Part shown: positions 49,018-61,824 of the stretch, in pieces | Layout of the letters: each line of letters begins with the position of its first letter | How positions within the stretch are numbered: the stretch's first letter is position 1 | DNA from: Polyodon spathula | Taxonomy: Eukaryota > Chordata > Actinopteri > Acipenseriformes > Polyodontidae | NCBI RefSeq assembly: GCF_017654505.1 | Contig: NC_054553.1 | Coordinates: 3,327,974-3,391,973 of the forward strand | Length of the DNA: 64,000 bases | Direction of reading: 5' to 3' | Translations under genes and position numbers: made by a program | Notes under the pieces: model-generated | Databases searched by the model: none | Told to the model about the DNA's origin: nothing | Seen by the model: only the letters and a program-made list of their open reading frames with translations

Positions 49018-51838
49018 TATAGAGGTCCCCTAAATGGGTGACTCTGGCTCCGGAGCAAAATATACAAAGGTTCCTGGAAAACAATATACAATTGCAATGC
49101 ACAAACAACACAATAAAGACAAGTGTGGTTCAAACTGAATCAGCGACACAGATCAGTTGCTATAATACACTGAATGTACGTTTCACTGCGCCATATCCAA
49201 ACGTTAACTTACTGTGTTGCAAGGAGGATGTCCACAATAGGATTCCAGCAATGTAGGACTCTGGATGCATTTGTTATCCGAGAATTGTGCGAAGTAACAG
49301 ATTTCGTTTTACGCCCCATTACCGCCTGTGCATCTCTCACACTGTTGGGATGTGGTGAAGAAGTAACTCTGTTATTAGTAATTCAGCTGGATGCAAACGG
49401 ATTCCTATCTTAAAAACCCCAAACTTCAAGCCTTAAATACACATTACAGTTGGGTGTTCTTTTTCCTAGGTATGTATCTACTTTTATTCATTGCGGGCTT
49501 TAGAAACGGATACCGCGAGTGTCGATGTATTACAAGCTGAACGTCACACGCATGAATTAGATTCAAATAATTTTAAATGTTGTTAATCAATAAATATGAG
49601 CGGGTTGTTTGGTTTTTGTTTTGTTTTTTTCCAGCAGGGGGCGAGCTGGTACTGCAATAGATAAAGAAGAGCTCCCTGTCTGTCCACCTTCCCCATCTAG
49701 TGGTTAAAAATAGAACTTTTGAATCGGATATTTTAAAAGTAACTGAACTGTGAAGACACATCCTCGCCAGCTGTTGCATGAGAGATTCTTGTTATTTTAG
49801 TTTGCTTTCAGAATGGAACATGTATATTTTATTACATACTTCGCAGCAGCTTAGACTGTGTAAGTATCTCAGTTTACTTTACAAAGCTATTAGGTTATTT
49901 TACAGTGTTTAGAAATGATGAAGGTACACTAGCTAGTCAAGACAGCTGGCTTGGTTGCATTTAAAGACAAAAACATTATAGCGCAAACTATTTTAGTTTG
50001 CCCTCTGCTTTCAAGCTCTGTGGATTTTTTAAAGGGGGGTGAATTTATATTTACTGGATGACTAATTCAGTTTAATCTGCTTGACAATCACTTCACAGTA
50101 ATGGGACTTTGTAACGGACCTGTTTTTACGTGGTCCTCTTTAATCAGCTCCTGAAGCAGCACGGCCAGCTGAAAACCAGCGCAGGCCATTGCTGGGGTTT
50201 ACCTGAGATCAGACTCCCAGGTGCACGTCTGGGTGGCTGTTTATAGCAGTGACACTTCCTCTAGCACTCCCCATTTCCCCCTCCCTCTCCCCTGCCGTCT
50301 CACTCCCTCTCCCACTCCCATCCTCTCTCCCCATCCCTCTCCCCACCACTTCCTCTCTCCCCCCTCTCTGCATCAGTAGTTGTGTTCCTCAGCCTCGCCC
50401 TGCAGTTTGTGTTGGCTTTGTCTCCGAGATGTGATGTTGTTGTACTCTCTCTTACATGGGAGGGGGGTCTGGCCCGCTCTCTTTAACCCTACGTAATGAA
50501 ACATACATTAACAGCAACAGAAATGAAATGAATGGGTTCTGCCGAGGCCCTACAGGACAGACTCAAATCCAGCACAGACTCCTAACAGTCAGTCAGAGGG
50601 GAGGGTATTCTGCCTTCTCATTGTTACATGCAAGCAGGCTCACTCAGCTGTCTCTACTGAAGCTGGTTCTGTTAGAGGCTTTAAACACTTGGAGAGGAAT
50701 GTTTTCTGAAGCACTTTTTTTAAAAAAAAGCAGCTTTAGATTCATTTGCAGTTGATTTAAATGTTTCCAAGCACAGACAACCTGACCCTTGTAAACACCC
50801 TTGAAAAATATTCCTTAAAAATATTCCTTAAAAACATTCCCCCCCCCCTTAACTTAATGAGGCTTTCCTGGTATGTGGAAATTACTAAATAAAGTAAATA
50901 ACTTTTTTTGGTACTGCTAGGTTTGTATGAATCTGTTGAAGGTGAAACAGCCAATGCTTTCTCATCATTAGCTGACACCACTGTTCAGATAGGTACACTC
51001 ATAATAAAAGGAGGCCGAAATAAAGCAATAAAAACACACACACACCCCCGAAATGGAACATGTCAAACATATTTATCTTTATAGAAAAAATAAGTCTCTT
51101 TCTTTTCCAAAAACAATTTTTTCTTGTTTTTTTTTCGTTTGTTTGTTTGCTCTGTTTCAGGTTTTGCTCATACATTTACGTGGTAAATATTGAACAAAGA
51201 GGCTGTGGTCATGCACTGCTTCTGACTCTCCGTCCCGGCGCCTTCACAAAAGAGGTGGGGGCAAAGTCAAAGTGTTCCGAGGGGGTGCTTTGTGTTGAAG
51301 TGGGACAGGCTGCTGAAGATTGTCTTTTTGGGGAAGGGGATGGGTCTTGTGAACTGTTGATAAAGGGGTGTGTCTATCCCCTCTGAGTCCTGTGTCCATT
51401 GGTGCTTCTGTTTTCTGGGAAGGTGCTGGAGTGGGTCTGCATTGTGATGTCACTGGGGTTAGATCTCCTGATTTGCCAAAGAGTGAAGATCAGCCAGCCA
51501 ACCAGAGAGGCCTCCAGTTCAGTGAACTGTGGGATTGCTGTTAAATCGTTTGGCACCAAGGCTGCGTTGTGGTACCGAGATAAATCGGTCAAATTCGGTT
51601 CAGTCCGAAGTGACTGTCCACTGCTTTGAGTTTCAGCCGCACTGTGTGTTGTTCTTGATGAGATAATACTGCTGGGGTGGCCCTCTCCAGAGCTCAGGTG
51701 AGCACAGTGAGTGTACAGTACACAGAACCCGGACCGGGCCACTAGAGAGGCACTAGCACTGGGGCCGGGCTCACTTCTACTGATCCCCAAATGTCTTGGG
51801 TCACTCAAACTGAAGATATATACAGTACTTACATAAAA
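48013..51838. other. Intergenic, nothing coding recognised
   Basis: Contains a GA run near 48840-48867, a TA microsatellite (48948-49021), a CT/CCT-rich stretch (50250-50370) and unique AT-rich sequence. No coding exon is supported on either strand. Confidence 0.45.
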
Positions 51839-51852
51839 CACATACAGATTTC

Positions 51853-51858
51853 TTTATT
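51853..51858 (-). terminator. sesn: Candidate polyadenylation signal of the sestrin gene
   Basis: The minus strand reads AATAAAGAAATCTG and is then GT-rich (TATGTGTTTTATG), a good signal plus downstream element. If used, the 3' UTR is about 2.2 kb and includes the 31-bp repeat array. Confidence 0.45.
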
Positions 51859-53204
51859 TGAAACAACATGACCATAAAGGCCTTCCAAAACTACTGCTTC
51901 TGAAATATTCAGGGTACAACACAGCAGATGGAATTTAGCAGCAAAAAAAAAAGGTAAAATGAAGAATTATACAAAACATTTAATTTCGCTGAGGGGGGGT
52001 AAAGATTTAATGAAATGTGCATCGTACCTTGATCTCCCCCCCCCCCCACACCCTTCCTAAATGTTTAACTTCATGTTTGATTATATTTATACTTCCAGCT
52101 ATTATGTCCGACACTGTGTTCTGATGTCTGAACCTTTTACTTCCCAGTCTGAATGAAAGCCTCTCTGTGCACCTCTACAACAGACTGAAATGTCACACCC
52201 CGCAGAGCACGCTTCAGCCCACATCAAGTACACTCTGTACCTTTGCTGTGCAAGTCAGGCACGCTTGGGTTTCTGAACATAAAGTCCTTTGCAGTAAAGA
52301 CCTTGCTCGGTGTGTGCGACTGGGAAGTGAAAGGTTACAGTCTCTGCTCCTGTGTCTCTAGTTGCAGGTACAGCCATTACTGTACTGCAGCCGAGCGACC
52401 ACAGACAGAACCACTGGAATAACTGAACTGTGCAGGACTGACTGGGCACCCCTGTCCTTGCTCACATGTGTTCAGATAGGGGTTGCCACTGTGGGTTGCG
52501 ATTGTACAATTTCTTTCTTTCACAAGGACAAAATCGTCTGTTTTGTTTTTTTCAAAAGTGCTGTTTTTTTAGCGTAGTGTTTTTGTTCTATTTCTTTACA
52601 CATACAATCAAAGTCCTCCTGTCCCCTTCATGTTATTTTTTTAACATCCTTCAGCGTTTTTAACACACCCTGAAATGTTTGTTGGTTTGTTTCTGTCGCT
52701 CGGTGTTGGGCGTGCTTTTTCGTTTTCTGCTCCTATCGCTGTTACAAATCGCAGCCAACGATAGATTCTGATTAAAGACCCGAATGATCAGCAGACTCTA
52801 AATGCTGCAAGAAGCCCAAGTGCTTTAAAAAAATATATCTTAAAAAGGACTAAAAACAGAGCTTCAGCTACCCTTTAGACAACAACAAGAACAAAATATC
52901 AAAGTCAAACTGAAAAAGCAAACGAATCCAGTTTGTGCAGCCTGGTTGAACCCACACACTTCAGTCCCAATGCACGTTTTGCCTCACAGTCTAGATTCTA
53001 ATAATATTATTAATAACAGGAATAATAACAGCAACAATTGCACATTAACTGCCGCAGCGCTGCACCCACGGCTAAAACCAAATTAACAACGAGAAATAAA
53101 AAAGTATCAAGCGAAGAGAATAAAAAAAAATAGAAAGGCCCCTTCCACGATTCAAGTATGATCTGTGTCCAGTTGTGATGTGTGAGACAGACTAGTCCTG
53201 CCTG

Positions 53205-53977
53205 CCTGCTCCTGCTCTCACTCTCCTGCACACTTCCTCTCTCTGATCGTACTCTCCTGCACACTCGCTCTCTCTGATCGTACTCTCCCGCACACTCGCT
53301 CTCTCTGCTCTCACTCTCCTGCACACTCGCTCTCTCTGATCGTACTCTCCCGCACACTCGCTCTCTCTGATCGTACTCTCCTGCACACTCGCTCTCTCTG
53401 CTCTCACTCTCCTGCACACTCGCTCTCTCTGCTCTCACTCTCCTGCACACTTCCTCTCTCTGATCGTACTCTCCCACACACTCACTCTCTCTGATCGTAC
53501 TCTCCCGCACACTCGCTCTCTCTGATCGTACTCTCCCGCACACTCGCTCTCTCTGATCGTACTCTCCCGCACACTCGCTCTCTCTGCTCACTCTCCTGCA
53601 CACTCGCTCTCTCTGCTCTGACTCTCCCGCACACTCGCTCTCTCTGATCGTACTCTCCCGCACACTCGCTCTCTCTGATCGTACTCTCCTGCACACTCGC
53701 TCTCTCTGATCGTACTCTCCTGCACACTCGCTCTCACTCTCCTGCACACTCTTTCTCTCTGCTCTCACTCTCCTGCACACTCTTTCTCTCTGCTCTCACT
53801 CTCCCGCACACTCGCTCTCTCTGCTCTCACTCTCCCGCACACTCGCTCTCTCTGCTCTCACTCTCCTGCACACTCGCTCTCACTCTCCTGCACACTCGCT
53901 CTCTCTGATCGTACTCTCCTGCACACTCGCTCTCTCTGCTCTCACTCTCCCGCACACTCGCTCTCTCTGATCGTACG
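53205..53977. repeat. 31-bp minisatellite, about 25 copies
   Basis: The unit core is TGATCGTACTCTCCCGCACA with CTCGCTCTCTC. Some copies have CTC in place of GATCGTA and some are shortened. Because 31 is not a multiple of three, the minus frame rotates each copy yet stays open for 256 codons; this is not a gene. It probably lies in the sestrin 3' UTR. Confidence 0.95.

Positions 53978-54008
<31 letters not shown>
53978..54008. repeat. Homopolymer C31
   Basis: Thirty-one C directly between the 31-bp array and the sestrin stop codon (54015-54017). It is a G31 run in the mRNA. Confidence 0.95.
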
Positions 54009-54011
<3 letters not shown>

Positions 54012-54014
54012 AGT

Positions 54015-54104
54015 CTATGCAGTCATGTGTTGGGTTATTGCCCGAAGTGCATACAGGAGTTCTGCTTGCATCCTGGCCTCCATGATGAGCAGGTTCACAT
54101 GGAC
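54015..54104 (-). CDS. sesn: Sestrin exon 9 and stop
   Basis: 29 codons and [21 protein letters not shown] to [11 protein letters not shown], the strongly conserved sestrin C-terminus with a one-residue extension. Confidence 0.96.
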   Translation of the reverse strand, partial: VHVNLLIMEARMQAELLYALRAITQHMTA

Positions 54105-56074
54105 CTGAGAGATGGAAAGAAAAGCAAAGGAAACAAGGATGTCAAGTCAGGAAGGGTTCATCTTGTTAGAGCATGTGAATAAATACCCTTACAAGTCCCA
54201 CGAGATGTGCAATTGTAGTTTTAATGTGCTCTCTGGTAGCAGTGGGTTGAATAACCTGCAGTGGTGTCTGTCTGTCTGGCTGCAGTGTAAATAAACGGAG
54301 CTTGACAGACAGACAGACAGAGACAGCATGTTAGTCCCTGAGCCTGAAGAAAAGGTTAGGGTTAGTCACAGTACCCTACACCCAAATATGCAGTGACAAA
54401 AGAACTTTTACATGACACTTGAAGCTCTAAAATCCCAAACGACTTCTCTCTCCCCCTCCCCCCTCCTCACCTTCTCAGCCTGCTTCAGCTGTTTCCAGCA
54501 GCAGTGGAGAAGCTGGGGTTTGGTTTTCTCCGGGTGGCAGGTCACGGTCTTGATGTACAGCTTCAGACTCCTCTCCAGCAAGTGGTTCACCTCTCCGTAG
54601 TCATAGTCATCATAGCTACACTCAGAACACAGGGGCAGCCCGGTAAGGACAAGCTCTACTGTACAGCCTGTACTCCCTCCCGAACCCCTCGACCTTGACA
54701 ATGGGTTTACTAGAACTCTGCACCATGGATTAGCAGTGCTGACAGGACCGGGTGTCTCTAGAAACGGACAGCAGTGGCCAATGCACTCGCACCCTGAGTG
54801 CATTCAACAATGCGTCTTGCAGACTACCCTGGTCAAATATGTAATGCCTGAAGTGAATTACCCTTACAAAAGCATAGCAAAGTGTAATAACTCACAGTGA
54901 AAACATGGGAAAGCCACAGGTAAGCATGGTAAAGCATATTAATAAACATGGTAAACTGTGGTAAAGGCAGAGTATAAGCAAGGGAAACGCATGCAGAAAT
55001 CAAGTGCTTGTGGTGTGATGGCTGCACCCTTCACAGAGCGCTGGCCAGGTTACCTGATGCCGAACATGCAGTGGATGTAGTTCCAGATGGCTCTCTTCAG
55101 GTCTGAGCTCTGCCCCTCTCCCAGGAGGCCGTTCTGCAGGCTGGTCACTGTCCGGAAGCGCTCGTCCAGCAGGTAGCCGATGTCCGAGTAGAGCCGGTTC
55201 ACCAGAGAGAAGCCGTGATCCTCCCAGGAGTAATCCTGCACCAGAAACAAGAGCATGCGAGTACAGTAAGCAGGCAGCGTCCGGATGCACTGCACTGTGT
55301 CCTAGTCTAGTGTGCAATGCATGCTGGGTTATGTTACAAAGCGCAGTACTGTGTTGCGTTATCAATGTGTTGGGGTGTACTGGGTTGCAATGTGTTGTGT
55401 TGTACAGTGTTGCCGGTGTGTTGAAAGCCCCTCACCTGGACCCTGAACACCTGGAAGTGGTCCTCATTGCGACGTGTGAACTCCTGGTATCTGAACTCGG
55501 GGTCCGACAGGAAGCAGGACAGGTCAGTGGGACGGGGCGGCTTCTCCTCCAGATCTGGGGGACAGGACGGGACTCAGAGGAGCGAACAGCACAAAGCACA
55601 GTCTGTAGACTCTGCCTTACACTAACTAGGATGTTGAAATACACACAGTACACCTGCCAATAACTTCCATAAACATGCAGCACATGTTAAACACAATGGT
55701 TATGCAGCATTGATCCCAAAGGTCTTTTGATTGAAGTAGAATAAAGACACTGCAATAACCTTGAAGCTCTGTGGATGCCTGTGGGCACCCCTTTACTTTT
55801 CCATATAATAGTGATAGCTCAATACAGGCTGCAATCGCCATGGACACTAATAAAGCTCTGGCATCGATTCTGCACACTGTAAATGAAGCGATCGGGGCCT
55901 GCAAGCACATGCTTCCTGGTGTTAGGAGCACTGTCTCTGTCTCCAGGTCTGCCCTACCTTCCTCCTGGTCCCCCTGCGCTGTGATCTTGCGCTCCCCTCG
56001 TCGCTCCTTCTCCCCCTGCAGCCGCTGTGTCCTGTCCCGCAGGGCTCCCGCCTCGCAGCTCGAGTCCAGGGACT

Positions 56075-56125
<51 letters not shown>

Positions 56126-59100
56126 CGTCAGAAAACAAAGCCCTCGGCTCCTTTCGAGTTTCAAACACAAACAAAGCCAGCAGAAATTGCTGCTCTGCTC
56201 TCAAGACGTCGTTGTCAACACTGGCTGCAAAAAGTCTCTTTGCTCCTCTTGTTGGGTGTAAACCTCCACTTGCATTTCCCAGTGTTGGCAAAACCAACAG
56301 CCTTGTTTTGCTGCTCAGCTAGTGCCAAATAACCCCTTCACTGCCAGACATCACCTTCAAATTACAGCTTTTTTGCTTTTGTTGTTTTCATTTTTGATAT
56401 TTTTCTTTTTCAGGTATTTAAGTTTAGGATCTGATATTCTGTTCTAGATGCATGCCATAAAAATGAAAATATAATCTATAGCTTAATAATGCACTGAATA
56501 TACCACTTCACTCAGACTGCATTATAGTCCACTGTAATCCAGACTGTGGTGAACTACACAGTGTTAAACTGAATTCCACTGTATCGCAATGCATGGTGCT
56601 CTCATGCATTGGAACACACTAGCCCATGCGCTGCTGCGGACTCACTCTGCGGCGGTGGGAGCGCAGGTTCTCTGGGGTGCAGGCTGCGTTGCCGTTGGCC
56701 GTGTCACAGAAGCAGTAGCTGCCGAGGTTGGGGTTCCCGGGGGTCCCTGGGACAGGGGGGTCCTGCTCTATCCCCACCCCAAACACGAAGCTGGCCAGGG
56801 CGTGGCAGTGAGCCAGTAACACCACTGCCTGGACCAGCTCTGCCATTGACCAGCACTGCTCCCCGATCTTCAGCAGGGACTAGAGAGAGAGAGACAGAGA
56901 GAGAGAGAGCCTTACTATACAGTGTACACGTGACACACTGCTTCCCGGTCTTCCTCAGAGGCTGTACAAGTCTGATCAGAGACACAGGGTTTCTTTAGTG
57001 AATTCAAAGTGATTACGTGTCATTGAACCCGGGTCCTACCTCAATGTGCTCCCGGGCGACGAGCCAGGGCCGGTGAGCCAGCACCTTGTTGATCTCGTGG
57101 AGGTTGCGCAGGCGCTGGGGGGCGGAGTCCAGGCCCTGGAGCCACGCGGGGTTGCCGCCCACTCGCAGGAACTGGGCGGAGTGCAGAGAGACTAGATACC
57201 GGCAGTGATGACGGGCTGCAGCCTGAAGAACAGAGAGACAAACAGCACGGCAAATCAAAAACAAGAATAATTACATTGATTATCATTACACTGACCTGAC
57301 CCTGACCTCACCATACAAACAGAACCCCTTACATCTACACTGCAGAAACTGGAGACACGCAGCACTGCAAATCAAGAACAAGAATAATTACACTGATTAT
57401 CATTACACTGACCTGACCCTGACCCCACCATACAAACAGAACCCCTTACATCTACACTGCAGAAACTGGAGACACGCAGCACTGCAAATCAAGAACAAGA
57501 ATAATTACACTGATTATCATTACACTGACCTGACCCTGACCTCACCATACAAACAGAACCCCTTACATCTACACTGCAGAAACTGGAGACACGCAGCACT
57601 GCAAATCAAGAACAAGAATAATTACACTGATTATCATTACACTGACCTGACCCTGACCCCACCATACAAACAGAACCCCTTACATCTACACTGCAGAAAC
57701 TGGAGACACGCAGCACTGCAAATCAAGAACAAGAATAATTACACTGATTATCATTACACTGACCTGACCCTGACCTCACCATACAAACAGAACCCCTTAC
57801 ATCTACACTGCAGAAACTGGAGACACGCAGCACTGCAAATCAAGAACAAGAATAATTACACTGATTATCATTACACTGACCTGACCCTGACCCCACCATA
57901 CAAACAGAACCCCTTACATCTACACTGCAGAAACTGGAGACACGCAGCACTGCAAATCAAGAACAAGAATAATTACACTGATTATCATTACACTGACCTG
58001 ACCCTGACCTCACCATACAAACAGAACCCCTTACATCTACACTGCAGAAACTGGAGACACGCAGCACTGCAAATCAAGAACAAGAATAATTACACTGATT
58101 ATCATTACACTGACCTGACCCTGACCTCACCATACAAACAGAACCCCTTACATCTACACTGCAGAAACTGGAGACACGCAGCACTGCAAATCAAGAACAA
58201 GAATAATTACACTGATTATCATTACACTGACCTGACCCTGACCACACCATACAAACAGAACCCCTTACATCTACACTGCAGAAACTGGAGACACGCAGCA
58301 CTGCAAATCAAGAACAAGAATAATTACACTGATTATCATTACACTGACCTGACCCTGACCCCACCATACAAACAGAACCCCTTACATCTACACTGCAGAA
58401 ACTGGAGACACGCAGCACTGCAAATCAAGAACAAGAATAATTACACTGATTATCATTACACTGACCTGACCCTGACCTCACCATACAAACAGAACCCCTT
58501 ACATCTACACTGCAGAAACTGGAGACACGCAGCACTGCAAATCAAGAACAAGAATAATTACACTGATTATCATTACACTGACCTGACCCTGACCCCACCA
58601 TACAAACAGAACCCCTTACATCTACACTGCAGAAACTGGAGACACGCAGCACTGCAAATCAAGAACAAGAATAATTACACTGATTATCATTACACTGACC
58701 TGACCCTGACCTCACCATACAAACAGAACCCCTTACATCTACACTGCAGAAACTGGAGACACGCAGCACTGCAAATCAAGAACAAGAATAATTACACTGA
58801 TTATCATTACACTGACCTGACCCTGACCCCACCATACAAACAGAACCCCTTACATCTACACTGCAGAAACTGGAGACACGCAGCACTGCAAATCAAGAAC
58901 AAGAATAATTACACTGATTATCATTACACTGGCCTGACCCTGACCCCACCATACAAACAGAACCCCTTACATCTACACTGCAGAAACTGGAGACACGCAG
59001 CACTGCAAATCAAGAACAAGAATAATTACACTGATTATCATTACACTGACCTGACCCTGACCCCACCATACAAACAGAACCCCTTACATCTACACTGCAG

Positions 59101-61789
59101 AAACTGGAGACACGCAGCACTGCAAATCAAGAACAAGAATAATTACACTGATTATCATTACACTGACCTGACCCTGACCTCACCATACAAACAGAACCCC
59201 TTACATCTACACTGCAGAAACTGGAGACACGCAGCACTGCAAATCAAGAACAAGAATAATTACACTGATTATCATTACACTGACCTGACCCTGACCTCAC
59301 CATACAAACAGAACCCCTTACATCTACACTGCAGAAACTGGAGACACGCAGCACTGCAAATCAAGAACAAGAATAATTACACTGATTATCATTACACTGA
59401 CCTGACCCTGACCTCACCATACAAACAGAACCCCTTACATCTACACTGCAGAAACTGGAGACACGCAGCACTGCAAATCAAGAACAAGAATAATTACACT
59501 GATTATCATTACACTGACCTGACCCTGACCTCACCATACAAACAGAACCCCTTACATCTACACTGCAGAAACTGGAGACACGCAGCACTGCAAATCAAGA
59601 ACAAGAATAATTACACTGATTATCATTACACTGACCTGACCCTGACCTCACCATACAAACAGAACCCCTTACATCTACACTGCAGAAACTGGAGACACGC
59701 AGCACTGCAAATCAAGAACAAGAATAATTACACTGATTATCATTACACTGACCTGACCCTGACCTCACCATACAAACAGAACCCCTTACATCTACACTGC
59801 AGAAACTGGAGACACGCAGCACTGCAAATCAAGAACAAGAATAATTACACTGATTATCATTACACTGACCTGACCCTGACCTCACCATACAAACAGAACC
59901 CCTTACATCTACACTGCAGAAACTGGAGACACGCAGCACTGCAAATCAAGAACAAGAATAATTACACTGATTATCATTACACTGACCTGACCCTGACCCC
60001 ACCATACAAACAGAACCCCTTACATCTACACTGCAGAAACTGGAGACACGCAGCACTGCAAATCAAGAACAAGAATAATTACACTGATTATCATTACACT
60101 GACCTGACCCTGACCACACCATACAAACAGAACCCCTTACATCTACACTGCAGAAACTGGAGACACGCAGCACTGCAAATCAAGAACAAGAATAATTACA
60201 CTGATTATCATTACACTGACCTGACCCTGACCCCACCATACAAACAGAACCCCTTACATCTACACTGCAGAAACTGGAGACACGCAGCACTGCAAATCAA
60301 GAACAAGAATAATTACACTGATTATCATTACACTGACCTGACCCTGACCTCACCATACAAACAGAACCCCTTACATCTACACTGCAGAAACTGGAGACAC
60401 GCAGCACTGCAAATCAAGAACAAGAATAATTACACTGATTATCATTACACTGACCTGACCCTGACCTCACCATACAAACAGAACCCCTTACATCTACACT
60501 GCAGAAACTGGAGACACGCAGCACTGCAAATCAAGAACAAGAATAATTACACTGATTATCATTACACTGACCTGACCCTGACCTCACCATACAAACAGAA
60601 CCCCTTACATCTACACTGCAGAAACTGGAGACACGCAGCACTGCAAATCAAGAACAAGAATAATTACACTGATTATCATTACACTGACCTGACCCTGACC
60701 TCACCATACAAACAGAACCCCTTACATCTACACTGCAGAAACTGGAGACACGCAGCACTGCAAATCAAGAACAAGAATAATTACACTGATTATCATTACA
60801 CTGACCTGACCCTGACCACACCATACAAACAGAACCCCTTACATCTACACTGCAGAAACTGGAGACACGCAGCACTGCAAATCAAGAACAAGAATAATTA
60901 CACTGATTATCATTACACTGACCTGACCCTGACCTCACCATACAAACAGAACCCCTTACATCTACACTGCAGAAACTGGAGACACGCAGCACTGCAAATC
61001 AAGAACAAGAATAATTACACTGATTATCATTACACTGACCTGACCCTGACCCCACCATACAAACAGAACCCCTTACATCTACACTGCAGAAACTGGAGAC
61101 ACGCAGCACTGCAAATCAAGAACAAGAATAATTACACTGATTATCATTACACTGACCTGACCCTGACCCCACCATACAAACAGAACCCCTTACATCTACA
61201 CTGCAGAAACTGGAGACACGCAGCACTGCAAATCAAGAACAAGAATAATTACACTGATTATCATTACACTGACCTGACCCTGACCACACCATACAAACAG
61301 AACCCCTTACATCTACACTGCAGAAACTGGAGACACGCAGCACTGCAAATCAAGAACAAGAATAATTACACTGATTATCATTACACTGACCTGACCCTGA
61401 CCCCACCATACAAACAGAACCCCTTACATCTACACTGCAGAAACTGGAGACACGCAGCACTGCAAATCAAGAACAAGAATAATTACACTGATTATCATTA
61501 CACTGACCTGACCCTGACCCCACCATACAAACAGAACCCCTTACATCTACACTGCAGAAACTGGAGACACGCAGCACTGCAAATCAAGAACAAGAATAAT
61601 TACACTGATTATCCCTCAGCCCAAACGGATGACTAATTTCTTACATTTTTACTTCTGCTTTTATGGCAGAAATCTGTTTGCATCTATGTGAAAAGCCCCT
61701 AGATCCAGTTACAGTGATGGGGGTGGCTCAGTCCCAGGATCTCATTAAGGGGGGGGGGGGGGGGGGGGTGTTATTTAAGACGTGTGCTT

Positions 61790-61824
<35 letters not shown>

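Noticed and set aside
53010..53780. 256-codon minus-strand ORF (ERASVQES repeats)
   Set aside because: 31-bp minisatellite whose three frames all happen to lack stops; it lies beyond the sestrin stop codon.
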